Shown in pieces: positions 45,741 to 57,080 of a stretch of DNA of 64,000 bases (positions are counted from its first letter, which is position 1; each line of letters begins with the position of its first letter). This stretch comes from Leptasterias polaris (lineage: Eukaryota; Echinodermata; Asteroidea; Forcipulatida; Asteriidae), in the NCBI GenBank assembly GCA_037783415.1, contig JAZGTN010000119.1, positions 682,001 through 746,000 of the forward strand, written 5' to 3'. The position numbers and the translations under genes were made by a program. Under the pieces are notes generated by a model that worked only from the letters and a program-made list of their open reading frames with translations, was not told the origin of the DNA and did no database searches.

Positions 45741-46114
45741 GTGTCGTGGCCGAGCGGTCTAGGTCACCGGACCTAAGCTCTGGTGTTTTCAGCAGCAGAG
45801 TGTGGGTTCGATACCCGGTCATGACACTTGTGCCCCTGAGCAAGGCACTTAACCATAATTGCTTCGAAAAAGTTGGGAAGGTAGTGCATTCTGCTCTACC
45901 AGACAGGCATCCTAGTGGATGATACCCATGCCTACATCCTTAAGGACTGTGAAGGGGGTAACCCTGTTTCAGCCCCAGGAGTAGGAGGCAACGTGCCCCT
46001 GGTGTCAATTGATTTGGGTCGATGGCCCAAATCAGTTATGTGTAGCCCTCACCTTGAGTGGCCGTCCGTGGCCTTGTGAGTTGGGCGACATCTCATAAAA
46101 AAAAAAAAAAAAAA
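45741..46114 (+). mobile_element. complete tRNA-Leu-derived SINE with poly(A)
   Basis: The head GTGTCGTGGCCGAGCGGTCT, with a long variable arm and GGGTTCGATACCCGG, is a leucine/serine-type tRNA derivative with intact A and B boxes for RNA polymerase III. The body has CTGAGCAAGGCACTTAACCA, a segment shared by many tRNA-derived SINEs of aquatic animals. It ends in an 18-nt poly(A) (46097-46114). The 93-codon frame over it is not a gene. Confidence 0.85.
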
Positions 46115-46798
46115 CAGCCCTAAAACAAATAATATATTCATGCCGAAATCTGAAACGGTACCATCCTTTTTTAATAATTTCTACCAACGGGTGCCTGGTA
46201 GTGAATTAATATGTGGAATAATTATGTATTATGTAATAGTTTGCCAAAATTCAGTGAGTGATGCCAAATGTCTGTTTGGTCAGCTCTGTGGTTTAAAGGG
46301 TGTGTACAACATTGGTATCCACACTTGGTATCCACACTTGATGTGACCTAACATAATACGTGAAATAACAAACCTGTGAAAGTCTATAGCTAAATCAGTC
46401 TTCGGAGTCATGAAACAGTTTTGAAATGAAATTTTCACAGGTTAGTTTTATTGTATATATCTACATTTTTATAGGATTAAAACAATCGAACGGCTAAAAA
46501 AAAAAAAAAAATGGTATACTTGCCTTTATTTATGCTGGTCAAATATTTGTGGCACATAAGTAGGAAACTATTTTGCACATCATGGTGGCTTCGTGCTGCC
46601 GACGTTTAGCACTACTTATGTCACGGTCCTATAGTAAGTACGGTGTATGTTTTCAAGGCACCACCTTTGTTTTCATTTATGTGCGCTCATGGTAAAACTT
46701 GCTTTTGTTCCCATTGTAAATAACTCCTTTATTATTTAAATTGCAAAGCGCCCTCTACGTTTCCTTTTGTAGTTCGCGGGCTTTCCATGTCCAGGACG
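46115..46798. other. no gene recognised
   Basis: AT-rich; 46290-46470 carries diverged pieces of the CCACACTTGATGTGA / TTTTCACAGGTT MITE family seen at 50240-50600. Confidence 0.5.
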
Positions 46799-47077
46799 TC
46801 ATTCTGATATTGGTGCAAGAACACAATGTAAAACGTGTTTCATCCATTTTACAGGTATGACCCCTTTATACGTTTTACCTTTTATTTTAATATTTTCGTT
46901 AGTAACCTCTCTTAAGTAATGAAGGATTTGATGTATTTCTTTAACTTGTTTACATTGTGCTACTTGGTAATTCTCAAGCAATTCGTGAGGAATTATGTCA
47001 AAGAGAAATGTGTTTTGCCAAGACGGCGATCCAGCAATTGTTGTATTAAAGATCATTTTTAAGTTTATATTAAGCAT
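46799..47077 (-). CDS. hypothetical 92-codon frame, uncertain
   Basis: The frame reads MLNINLKMIFNTTIAG, HELLENYQVAQCKQVKEIHQ and ends VLHCVLAPISE. Its amino-acid mix is protein-like and it is not low complexity, but I recognise no family. The 60 bp coding its end are repeated, diverged, at 47098-47158, which weakens the case for a gene and suggests a mobile-element fragment. No splice sites or promoter tie it to anything. Confidence 0.25.
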   Translation of the reverse strand: MLNINLKMIFNTTIAGSPSWQNTFLFDIIPHELLENYQVAQCKQVKEIHQILHYLREVTNENIKIKGKTYKGVIPVKWMKHVLHCVLAPISE

Positions 47078-47466
47078 AATAGATATAAGACATTAGTCAT
47101 TCTGATATTGGTGCAAGAACCCAATGTAACGTGTTTTCCTATCTTCACCATTTTACAGAATAAAGCAGCATGACAGAAGAATTACGCTTCCCCGTATTCT
47201 AATTGACTCTAAACAAACAAGGGTCACACTTATTTTGACCCTTATTATTATCAAGAACTGTCAATTTGGACGTGCAGTTGGCATCGTCCCCCATTTATAT
47301 GTGCATGAGCTCTGCATTATTGTCAGTTTGCAGTCTGCATAAATGTTTGCTTTAATTATAATATATATATGTATATTTATTTTTCTAATTCTGTCCACCT
47401 CGTTCTGTTCATTAGCCAGGGAAACAATAACGTCCCAGAATAAACAATTATTATCTGTCCTTATGG

Positions 47467-47578
47467 AACCTTCGTTTTTAACAATGGTTTTAACAATGGT
47501 TTTAACAATGGTTTTACCAATGGTTTTAACAATGGTTTTACCAATGGTTTTAACAATGGTTTTAACAATGGTTTCACC
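47467..47578 (+). repeat. 12-bp repeat AACAATGGTTTT, about nine copies
   Basis: Units alternate between TTTTAACAATGG and TTTTACCAATGG. The final unit grades into AACAATGGTTTCACCGTCA, the start of each following ~130-156 bp unit, so the microsatellite probably grew from that junction. Confidence 0.93.
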
Positions 47579-48030
47579 GTCATAACAAACAAGTGAAGAT
47601 TTAGGAGGTTTCAAATTCCCTATAAATAATTATTTGTTGAACAGAGAAAATTTGACTAGAGTGGGGCTTGAATCTGCGACCTCCGGATTAACAATGGTTT
47701 CACTGTTACAACAAACAACTGAAGAATTTTGAGGTTGCAAATTCCCTATAAATAATTATTGATTGAACAAAGAGCAATTGACTAGAGTGGGGCTTGAACC
47801 TGCGACCTCCAGATTAACGTGCCGGAGCTCTACCAACTAACGATTAAACCATGGTTTCACTGTTACAACAAACAACTGAAGATTTGGAGGTTGCAAATTC
47901 CCTATAGATAATTATTGATTGAACAAAGAACAATTGACTAGAGTGGGGCTTGAACCTGCGACCTCCGGATTAACGTGCCGGAGCTCTACAACTGAGCTAC
48001 GTATGGCCCCATGTTGACGGTCTGCCTATA
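47560..48030 (-). repeat. three tandem copies of a tRNA-Asn-like SINE segment
   Basis: Each unit carries ATGGTTTCAC-GTTA/CAACAAACAA, CAAATTCCCTATAAATAATT and, on the minus strand, a tRNA-like end (GGAGGTCGCAGGTTCAAGCC, GTT anticodon-like loop in CCGGCACGTTAATCCGG). Unit 1 lacks the acceptor-side half; units 2 and 3 are fuller; only unit 3 runs on to the AGCTACGTATGGCCCC end. Same SINE family as 30990-31165. Confidence 0.78.
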
Positions 48031-48164
48031 TTGTAAATATTTTTATTAGGGCTGCCAAACAATTCCCTTTAAATCTACATTAGATGAGTTGCTGCACTAC
48101 TACCAGCATTTCCGACATGGTGAAAAAAGGAAAAATAAACACAAAGTATTAACCTTACAATATG

Positions 48165-48378
48165 TGCACCGAGGCAAATTTTTGACTCCCATAAATGGCC
48201 GACCGTGTTAGTTCGCAAAGTAAAAGAAAAACCACTCAATTTCGAGGCATATTTGTGTGGATCATTGTATTCTACTTTTTAAACATCTTTCTAACCATAT
48301 GCATTTCATAACAAACGGTTACAAACGCTTTTTATTAGACCAACTCGCCCGATCCAAGGCAACGTGCCCCTTTTAAGC
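48165..48378 (+). repeat. 205-bp dispersed repeat, copy 1
   Basis: ATGGCCGACCGTGTTAGTTC, TTTCGAGGCATATTTGTGTG, GCATTTCATAACAAACGGTT and ATCCAAGGCAACGTG match the copy at 52775-52975, about 88% alike in the same orientation. Ends are not clear; probably a MITE. Confidence 0.8.
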
Positions 48379-49420
48379 TGACTTTGTCCAAACTATACAG
48401 CCTTTACTAGTATTTGTGTTAACTCTCAGGTATATTTTTACCTTCAAAGTATTACCGGTAGTGTTTAAGATTGTTCAAATTCAGTTTCGGGTGTGTTTGT
48501 TTTTTTCTTCTTCGTTTTCCACCGAAAGTTTCTCATTATCGTCTTCAATTATAAACAAAATTTAGGAATTGATTTGACGCAATTTGCAACAAAATTCCCA
48601 GAAATCAATAAATAAAACCAAATCACCTCAGAGGAGGAACAACAAAACATAATCCGTCTATATAATGAATCAGCCCATTGACTTTCCTGGATGTTTGATG
48701 ATTAAAGTAAATGGCTCGTGTGAATTCAACTACAGAGATGACACACCGTTTCTAGAATGAATAAGTTACGATCAAAAACTGGGAGCTTTGCCAACGTTTT
48801 TTCTATAATCAAATAGTTTGAAACAAAAGTGGCCATTATTTCGGAAAAGTAAATTAGTGTACATTTACATGTTTTCAATAGACCATGTGACCTGTGACGT
48901 CACATGTTTACAAAAGAGCCACAGAGCCTGGACTTCCAGCAGGCACAGTTTGTACACAGCTCAATGGAAGAATACACAAAATCTTATGTTTTATGGAGAT
49001 TGCACTGTTTGATTTTTCTCAACTTTTGATATGAAGAAAGGGGGAACATCTCAAAAGCTATACAGCTGTTGCTTTTGTAACTCTTGAATGTATGTGAAAA
49101 TTATGACACAAAATGTAAATTTTCCCATATGGCCTGTGTAGTATCTTGCCTGTCAGGAAATGCATTGTACAAGGTCACTACTCTGTAAACAAAGGTAACA
49201 TGGTCTATATATACACCATTTAAACAAACAACAACATTCGAAAATGTAATCAAAGTTTATCAATGTGATGAAAGTGACAGTTTACGGTGCAAAATGTTAA
49301 GGAACATGATGTTTGGAGCTTTGCATGTCGTGGACAATAATATTAAGAGTAAGGTTAACTGGTAAACTTGCGGGTACAACCATAATGTGTAAATCGCTTT
49401 TGTGAAAAGTGTTGAATCTG
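48379..49420. other. no gene recognised
   Basis: AT-rich sequence with only short frames and no recognisable domain. Confidence 0.5.
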
Positions 49421-49424
49421 AAAA

Positions 49425-49905
49425 GAGCCGGTGTGGTATTGACGTTTCGAACAGTACTCTTCTCGTCTTCATTTCTCCTTAACAAAAGAGCCTGTTTGGT
49501 ATTGACGTTTCGAACAGTACTCTTCTCGTCTTCATTTCTCCTTAACAAAAGAGCCGGGGTGTGGTATTGATGTTTCGAACAGTACTCTTCTCGTCTTCAT
49601 TTCTCCTACAAAAGAGCCGGGGTGTGGTATTGATGTTTCGAACAGTACTCTTCTCGTCTTCATTTCTCCTACAAAAGAGCCGGGGTGTGGTATTGATGTT
49701 TCGAACAGTACTCTTCTCGTCTTCATTTCTCCTACAAAAGAGCCGGGGTGTGGTATTGATGTTTCGAACAGTACTCTGCTCGTCTTCATTTCTCCTTAAC
49801 AAAAGAGCCGGGGTGTGGTATTGACGTTTCGAACAGTACTCTTCTCGTCTTCATTTCTCCTTAAGAAAAGAGGTGGTGTGGTATTGACGTTTTGCTCAGT
49901 ATACT
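49425..49905 (+). repeat. 63-bp tandem repeat, about 7.5 copies
   Basis: Units run GAGCCGGGGTGTGGTATTGA ... CATTTCTCC with exact 63-bp spacing in the centre (49551, 49614, 49677, 49740) and 62-66 bp at the sides. Because 63 is 21 codons, frames of 83-87 codons stay open on both strands with 21-residue periodicity (minus: FETSIPHPGSF...). No start context or splice signals mark them as real. Confidence 0.95.
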
Positions 49906-50239
49906 CTGCTCGTATTTAATACTACAACTATAATACTAATACAAATTAACGCACTCTCTCTATTTTGCGGTCTGTCTATAAACAATAATCACTTTGATTA
50001 TTCAAAATCTGGGGGGAGAAAAAACTTCTTCTTTCTTCATTCATTTAATTCATTCATAATTATTAACACAAAATATAGGCGTGTGTAATAATAATACCCT
50101 TAGAAAAGATAAATAGAATCAGTACCGAAGTGAATAGGATACGTGGATGAATTAATTGATCTGTCTGCGGGAATGTAACGTAATGTCTTGTTTCCCTTTG
50201 GTTGGTGATCTCATTTGCGACGACTTAAAATAAAGCTGG

Positions 50240-50600
50240 TATGCGTTTGTGTTAGGGTGTTCATAACATTGGTAAGGTAATGTAAATGTTCACAGATTCA
50301 TGTATAACTTACACGGTATATAAAGATGGTCATGGTGGGAAACTCCCTTTGAAATATTTTTGCTTGAAATGCCATAGTTGTTGAGAAAATATTGAGTAAA
50401 CCATTAGTTTTGATCTCGCGAGTCAAAAACTCAATGTTTGAAAACAGTGAAAACACTTCGGTTTTTGTTTTCCAACTTTTTTCTCGTGGCTCCAATGACC
50501 GATTGAGCTTAAACTTTCACAGGTTTGTTATTTCATGTTATTGTTGGATTACATCAAGTGTGGATACTGGTCTTTGACAATTACCAATGTGACACATTGT
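50240..50600 (+). mobile_element. MITE, TTTTCACAGG family
   Basis: The element runs from AGGGTGTTCATAACATTGGTAA to CTTTGACAATTACCAATGTGA, with near-inverted ends and internal motifs (TGGGAAACTCCC, GATCTCGCGAGTCAAAAACTC, CGATTGAGCTTAAACTTTCA) shared with 39000-39180, 61640-61900 and the split MITE at 57869-58652. Non-coding. Confidence 0.65.
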
Positions 50601-51014
50601 GCTAAAAAATTAAATTACTATAAAGAACAGGATGAGTGAAAACGGAGTGAATCTGGATCCCAAGGGTTCTGGACTCATTTCTTGAACCTTAAAAGAAGAA
50701 AAAGGGAGAGTAATGTGTGATTATTAAAAGACATTGGCTGGAGTGGGAGGAAATTACACTTAAAATGGATTTTCAAGCTAACTTGAAATAATGTTACTCT
50801 AGATGAATGTATATGATTTAACTTGGGGTGAATAAGTTTGATTTGAGTCAAATTAAGTCAAATTTTCAAACTAAACTGAAGAAAGTTGAATTGAAATCAA
50901 GTGCCTTGATTTTCACTCTATAGAAAACTCACTGGACAGATTTAACAAAATCGAGCACCGAATGAAATGCATGGCTCCAGGGTGGGATTTGAACCAGGGT
51001 CCACAGAGATGAAA

Positions 51015-51640
51015 AGCAGGCCCCGAAACGACTCAGCAGCCTGATGCCCCGAAACGACTCAGCAGCCTGATGCCCCGAAACCACTCAGCAGCCTGATGCC
51101 CCAAAACCACTCAGCAGCCTGATGCCCCGAAACCACTCAGCAGCCTGATGCCCCGAAACCACTCAGCAGCCTGATGCCCCGAAACCACTCAGCAGCCTGA
51201 TGCCCCGAAACCACTCAGCAGCCTGATGCCCAGAAACCACTCAGCAGCCTGATGCCCCGAAACCACTCAGCAGCCTGATGCCCCGAAACCACTCAGCAGC
51301 CTGATGCCCCGAAACCACTCAGCAGCCTGATGCCCCGAAACCACTCAGTAGCCTGATGCCCCGAAACCACTCAGCAGCCTGATGCCCCGAAACCACTCAG
51401 CAGCCTGATGCCCCGAAACCACTCAGCAGCCTGATGCCCCGAAACCACTCAGCAGCCTGATGCCCCGAAACCACTCAGCAGCCTGATGCCCCGAAACCAC
51501 TCAGCAGCCTGATGCCCCGAAACCACTCAGCAGCCTGCATGATGCCCCGAAACGACTCAGCAGCCTGATGCCCCGAAACGACTCAGCAGCCTGATGCCCC
51601 GAAACGACTCAGCAGCCTGATGCCCCGAAACGACTCGTCA
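51015..51640 (+). repeat. 26-bp minisatellite, about 24 copies
   Basis: Unit GATGCCCCGAAACCACTCAG + CAGCCT (26 bp). The outer units at both ends carry CGACTC, the inner ones CCACTC, so homogenisation has spread from the middle. One unit has a CATGATG insertion (about 51538). Period not a multiple of three; no long frame. Confidence 0.96.
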
Positions 51641-51699
51641 GACAAAGGTTATTGGTTGAAAAAAAAATAATCTAAAGAAAAATCAAAACAACATTAACC

Positions 51700-52496
51700 T
51701 CTTTAATAATAATAATAATAATACGAGAAATTTATATAGCGCATAATGCAGAGGCCTCTATGCGCAACACAAAAACAAAAAAAACATTGAAAAGAATATT
51801 ATTTTAAAAGCAAGTTACACAAATAAAGATTCAAACAAATGAGTTTTTAAAAGTCTCTTGAAAATCTGAAGAGAGCCAGCTTGGCGAATATTAAGAGGTA
51901 AGTCATTCCATAATGAAGGTGCAATGAAGTTGAAGGCTCTTTGACCATAAAAATTTTGTGGAAAAAGTAGTTTGCGTGAGTAGGGATTGGCCAGCAGATC
52001 GGAGAGGACGAACAGGAATATATTTATGGAGAAGATCCGATATATAGTCAGGGGATAAGCCACGAAGAGCTTTGAAAGTGAGAAGATTTAACTTATAAAC
52101 GATACGCAGTTTGATCGGGAGCCAGTGGAGTTTTTGTAAGATGGGAGTAATATGTTGGGAACGAGGGGTGTGAGAGACGAGGCGAGCAGCGGTGTTCTGA
52201 ACTCGTTGAATTTTAGAAAGTTCTCTATCTGACAGACCAATTAGAAGAGAATTGCAAGAGTCGAGTCTAGAAGAGCAGATTTGCATATATTGGTTACCTG
52301 GTCGGTCATACTCATTGTAGAATCCATTAGAACACCGAGGTTTCTAACTACACGAGATGGTTGAATAACAGATTGCCCAATGTTAATTTCTGTAGGAGAA
52401 ACGTTTTTAGAAAAACGTGAGTTGAAAATGATGATTTCGGTTTTAGCATCGTTAAGAGCAAGCTTGTTAGATAAAGACCAAGATTTAATGGCTCTT
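51700..52496 (-). mobile_element. 3' fragment of a second CR1/L2-like LINE
   Basis: The 3' end has (ATT)n at 51706-51722 preceded by GCGCTATATAAATTTCTCG, the standard tail. Coding sequence follows to 52496. It is shorter and more damaged than the LINE at 1962-3256 and belongs to a different subfamily by sequence (RVQNTAARLVSHTPRSQHIT versus RVQNCAARILTGTRKFEHIT). Confidence 0.85.
51815..52496 (-). pseudogene. reverse transcriptase fragment with internal deletion
   Basis: The upstream piece gives KSWSLSNKLALNDAKTEI, then NLGVLMDSTMSM and VTNICKSA. The downstream piece, in another frame, gives SSRLDSCNSLLIGL, LQ-like SKIQRVQNTAARLV, HITPILQKLHWLPI, and the end SLQIFKRLLKTHLFESLFV. Compared with the intact LINE, about 30-35 codons between CKSA and the SRLD motif are missing and the frame is shifted at about 52270. 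Not functional. Confidence 0.85.
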
Positions 52497-52499
52497 TAG

Positions 52500-53840
52500 G
52501 GCCTATATTATTTTATAAAACGTTCACGTGTGAGTTGGTTTTCCCTTTGTGATGTCGGTGGTTTTATGAGTTTACAGCCACGCGAATAAAAACCAACTAA
52601 AATAATGATTAAGTGTAAATAAATATTTACATTTAAACAAACAAAATGCAACAGATATTCCATCACGCGACCGGAACTATCGCGCCCACATTTTCATAGA
52701 AACTTAAATGGCGTCCGCTAAACAGGGAGCGAGTGCGAGTCCACACCATAAAGAGACACGTTGCCTTTTACCAAAATGTTTGACTCCACAAAATGGCGGA
52801 CCATGTTAGTTTACGAAGTAAATAGAAAACCACACAATTTCGAGGCATATTTGTGTGGATCATTATATTCTACTTTTAAAACATCTTTCCAACCATAAAT
52901 GCATTTCATAACAAACGGTTTCAAACGCTTTTCATGGCCCAAATCGCCCAATCCAAGGCAACGTGTCCCTTTAACTAAAAATCTACTATTTTGACTCAGC
53001 GAACCCAGGCTGGTCGACTATTGGTTGACCACCCGTGTGGTCGACCATTACCAGCCTCAGGACCATGGTTTCTTCCGTGGTCCCGATAACCTCGTTTCAT
53101 GCTAACATGTGTAAAGCGCAGAAGGGAACCAGTGACACTTATAGCAAAAAGGCGGAAGGCTAGTCAATGGAAATGTTGAATACCGCAGCAACGGTTGACT
53201 AGACTTTCAAACAAGTCGTTCGAGTGAGTACGTCACTGCGTATGTACATTGCTAGCGGTCAGTCACGGGTAGACTAATGTCCATACTAGAATTTGCTCAG
53301 GGCTTCTAAGACCTCCGTACACCTGGAACTTTGCACTAAATCAAAGTGGCTGTTCATAAATCTGCTAATCTCTCTATTTTGGTAAGATTATTAATGAGCG
53401 TGGGGACTACCTACACCTAACACAGGGGCAGTCGTGTCGCTTGCAAGCAGAGTATCTTGGCAGTGCTACAGCGCGATGGAAACCCACTAGCCAAGAGATA
53501 GCTGTACCTGGAAGCTCATGAACGTGTGGGAGGGGTAGGGAGCCAGACCACCAACTCATTGTCGTTTTTGCGGGTTAGCTAGTCGGTACACCTCGCTGAT
53601 CGAATCCGTTGTTTCAAAATCGCAACATTCCAATGCTCTGTGAACGTTCCTTGACCCGATTTGTACCGAATTTCTTGGTAATTAAATAAGATTTATGTCA
53701 ATACATAGGAATACCACTTTTATATTGACGATACGATTAGTGTAAACAAAATTTGTGACAAACAATTTCCAAAAAACGAGCCCCCGAAAAAAGAAAAAAT
53801 GTAAAAAGGAGCCCCTGAAGGAACAGGTGAAAAAGAAATG
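52500..53840. other. no gene; copy 2 of the 205-bp repeat
   Basis: 52775-52975 repeats 48165-48378 (ATGGCGGACCATGTTAGTTT, TTTCGAGGCATATTTGTGTG, CCAAGGCAACGTGTCCCTTT). The rest is unassigned. Confidence 0.65.
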
Positions 53841-54009
53841 AAAAATTAAAAAGTTGGAAGAAAAAAAAACTCACTCGAAATTTCTATTGCATTCTCGACA
53901 CACAAAAATCCAGCAAAATCATTTCGTTTCCTCAAAATATTATTATTTAATTCGATGAAAATATAATTTGTCTCACAAAATATTATTTTTCCTTTTGTAA
54001 ACGCAGTGT

Positions 54010-54445
54010 GTTTTTCTAGGTAACGAAATAGATTATTTCTAGAAAATAGGTTCTCGTTCCCTTGAACACGCTTTCTTTCCCCCGAACTACAGTTAAGTTC
54101 CCCAGAAATACGCTTTCGTTCCCTGAAGATACGCATTCGTTTCCTCGAAATATGATTTTGTTCGCAAGAAATATACTTTCTTTCGCTCGAAATATGCTTT
54201 CCTTCCCTAAAATACGCTTTCTTTCCCTCGAAAGCAGATTTCGTACCCTAAAAAAAAGCTTTCGATTCCTCGAAATACGAATTTGAATTTTTTGCCCGAA
54301 TACTTTATTCACCCGAAATATGCTTATGCTCCCTAAAAATACGCTTTCGCTCTCTCGCAATGAGATTTTGTTCCCCAGAATTCCTCTTTCGTTCCCTCAA
54401 GATAGCTTTTGTTCCCTCAAGATAGCTTTCGTTCCCCTGAAGTCC
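54010..54445 (+). repeat. degenerate ~30-bp repeat (GTTCCCTCGAAATACGCTTTC-like)
   Basis: About 14 diverged units with spacing near 28-32 bp and shared words TCGAAATA, ACGCTTTC and TTCCCTC. Decayed minisatellite; open frames rich in Arg/Asn/Phe reflect its composition. Confidence 0.8.
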
Positions 54446-54449
54446 AATC

Positions 54450-54600
54450 ACACCAATTTGTTACATTCCTTTGTGAGGGGCGACTTTGAGAGGGGACGAG
54501 TTTGTATGTGAGGGGGCGACTTTGATAGGGGCGACTTTGTAGTTGGGGACTTTGTAATTGGCGAGTTTGCTGGGGGTGAGTTGACTGGTTTCCGTGTCCG
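54450..54600 (+). repeat. GGGGCGACTTTG degenerate repeat
   Basis: Seven or eight units of 12-16 bp (GGGGCGACTTTGA, GGGGACTTTGTA, GGCGAGTTTGC) follow one another directly after the previous repeat. Confidence 0.75.
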
Positions 54601-55019
54601 TTGTTTATACACACTTCCAGATGGATAACGTGGACTGGATCCTAATGCCTTGTCGTGGTAAAACACTTACATAAACAGAGCACCAGTCTACAAACATTGC
54701 ACAGCATGTATCCCGTAAATTTGACACTTGCAACGGCTGGTAAAGCGTATACGGTGACCTTTGACCGCTTTTGTTTTTTTCGGTCATTTCTCGTTAATTA
54801 CGTGATATTTTTGTATAAAAAAAATATAAAAACCATCTAGAAATAATTGTCTTTGATTCTACATTACTAAATTACGTGAACTGGTAACCGGTGTTTCCCT
54901 TTAAGTGAATCACTGGTTTATTATGCTGTTCACCGAAAAACTCTTTTTACGTCAGCAGTATGCAAGGATGTGTTACCCTTTTTCTTCTTCTTCGTGTTGT
55001 TCTTTTTAATAACAGCACG

Positions 55020-55232
55020 TTAAGCGAGGTTAATAATTATTGCTACCAGCAAGAAATGAAGGTGGTACGCAATAAAAACCAAAACAGGAATAACATTAAT
55101 AATCTATGGAGGTATTCGCAAACGTGTTGTGTACAGTCAAGTGTTTATTGGTATACCTTATCTGTGAGCTTGAAACACTTGTGTTCCGTTCCCGTAGTTT
55201 TTATGCGAGTGTTTTTGGAAGTGTACATTTAG
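55020..55232 (+). repeat. 190-bp direct repeat, left copy
   Basis: AGCGAGGTTAATAATTATTG through TTTTTGGAAGTGTA recurs at 56880-57073, about 96% alike apart from a 12-bp gap (GTCAAGTGTTTATTGGTA versus AAGTGTTTATA). The pair brackets the 74-bp array and MITE C copy 1, with a 1.86-kb offset. Confidence 0.92.
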
Positions 55233-55365
55233 TCAAATACTCTAGTTTTCAAGAAACACATCATAAAATGATGGTATACATCATTGTTTTTGGAAGTCGA
55301 GTACATTCATCCCAAAGTCTAGCTTTTAATATAACATAAAATGAATGTTTTTAGCAGGCTTTCCA

Positions 55366-55541
55366 ATAGACCTTATGCATTGACGTCACCAAGCCGCCAT
55401 CTTAGAGGTAAACTGATGATGAAACAATGGAAACGCGCTGATTTGTACGCGCGGCGCACAGGATTGGCCAATGAACATCTTCCTTTTGACCTCTAGGTGA
55501 GGGCGCCCTACTCAAATGACGTCATATGCATAAGGTCTATC
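55366..55541 (+). mobile_element. MITE family C, copy 1
   Basis: Termini TAGACCTTATGCAT...GACGTCA at the left and TGACGTCATATGCATAAGGTCTAT at the right; centre GCCGCCATCTTAGAGGTAAACT...GACCTCTAGGTGAGGGCGCCC. About 176 bp, non-coding. An inverted copy lies at 60876-61052. Confidence 0.88.
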
Positions 55542-55599
55542 CTCTAAACATAACCATCAACAAAATTGGCACGTCATTGTTTTGGGAAGATTACATTCA

Positions 55600-56515
55600 T
55601 TCTATATAGGAGAGTACATTTCATTCCAATCCTCTAATTTTCAAGAAACATTTCATAGAAAGATGATACATCCTTCGTTTTCGGAAGAGTACATTAATTC
55701 CGATCCTCTATTTTTTAAGAAACATATCATAAAGGGATGGTTCATTATTGGGTATTGGAAGAGTACATTCATTCCAATCCTCTAGTTTTCAAGAAACATA
55801 TCATAAAGGGATGGTACATCATTGGTTATTGGAAGAGTGCATTCATTCCAATCCTCTAGTTTTCAAGAAACATATCATAAAGGGATGGTACATCATTGGT
55901 TATTGGAAGAGTGCATTCATTCCAATCCTCTAGTTTTCAAGAAACATATCATGAAGGGATGTACATCATTGGTTTTTGGAAGAGCTATACATTCATTCCG
56001 ATCCTCTAGTTTTCAAGCATTAAGGGATGGTAGGCCTACATCAATAGTTTCTGGAAGGTACATTCGTTCCGATCCTCTAGTTTTCCAGAAACATCATAAA
56101 GGGATGGTACATCATTGGTTATTGGAAGAGTACATTCATTCCAATCCTCTAGTTATCAAGAAACATATCATAAAGGGATGGTACATCATTGGTTATTGGA
56201 AGAGTACATTTCATTCCAATCCTCTAGTTTTCAAGAAACATTTCATAGAAAGATGATACATCCTTCGTTTTCGGAACATATCATAAAGGGATGGTTCATT
56301 ATTGGGTATTGGAAGAGTACATTCATTCCAATCCTCTAGTTTTCAAGAAACATATCATAAAGGGATGGTACATCATTGGTTTTTGGAAGAGTACATTCAT
56401 TCCAATCCTCTAGTTTTCAAGAAACATATCATAAAGGGATGGTACATCATTGGTTATTGGAAGAGTACATTCATTCCAATCCTCTAGTTTTCATGACGCT
56501 TATCATAAATGGGGT
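55600..56515 (+). repeat. ~74-bp tandem array, about 13 copies
   Basis: Units contain TTCCAATCCTCTAGTTTTCA, AGAAACATATCATAAAGGGA, TGGTACATCATTGGTTATTG and GAAGAGTACATTCA. Several are shortened or rearranged (55960-56060, 56260-56290). The 55310 region carries the first diverged copies. Frames with KEYIHSNPLVFKKHIIKGW periodicity are a by-product. Confidence 0.93.
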
Positions 56516-56768
56516 AATATAATTACTTCATGGCTGAATTTTACTTTACAAACAGTTTAATTACGATATAATTTGTATAGCCATATTGTTTACAGTGCAG
56601 TTTACGGGGGGGAAAAACATCGTAAATATAAGTTCGAAAAGGAACACGGATTGTCCTGCTTTGTTCTCAGGAGAAAGAATTTGTCTTGTCTGCTAAAACA
56701 TCTGCTATATCATCTTCTTCGTCTATCTTTGTCTATTGTGTACAACGTCTATGTGAAGATGTTAAGCA

Positions 56769-56875
56769 TATACACCAATCCGACGAAAACAAATTGGCAG
56801 CGCCCTCTATTGACAAAATTTAACAACTGCGGTGTCGCAAGCTGGAAGCACAGTATATAGAGATCAGTGCTTTTT
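56769..56875 (+). repeat. inverted copy of the BEL fragment's 5' flank
   Basis: TACACCAATCCGACGAAAAC, GCGCCCTCTATTGACAAAAT, TTAACAACTGCGGTGTCGCA and AGCTGGAAGCAC match, on the opposite strand, the sequence at 59858-59948. One side contains 12-16 inserted bases (AGTATATAG). The two copies lie 3.1 kb apart facing each other. Confidence 0.88.
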
Positions 56876-56879
56876 AATA

Positions 56880-57073
56880 AAGCGAGGTTAATAATTATTG
56901 CTACCAGCAAGAAATGAAGGTGGTACGCAATAAAAACCAAAACAGGAATAACATTAATAATCTATGGAGGTATTCGCAAACGTGTTGTGTACAAGTGTTT
57001 ATACCTTATCTGTGAGCTTGAAACACTTGTGTTCCGTTCCCGTAGTTTTTATGTGAGTGTTTTTGGAAGTGTA
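56880..57073 (+). repeat. 190-bp direct repeat, right copy
   Basis: Matches 55020-55232; followed at 57081 by the hairpin element. See the left copy for landmarks. Confidence 0.92.
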
Positions 57074-57080
57074 GATTTTG

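Noticed and set aside
54448..54666. Frame with NSPxTKSP repeats
   Set aside because: Product of the GGGGCGACTTTG degenerate repeat.
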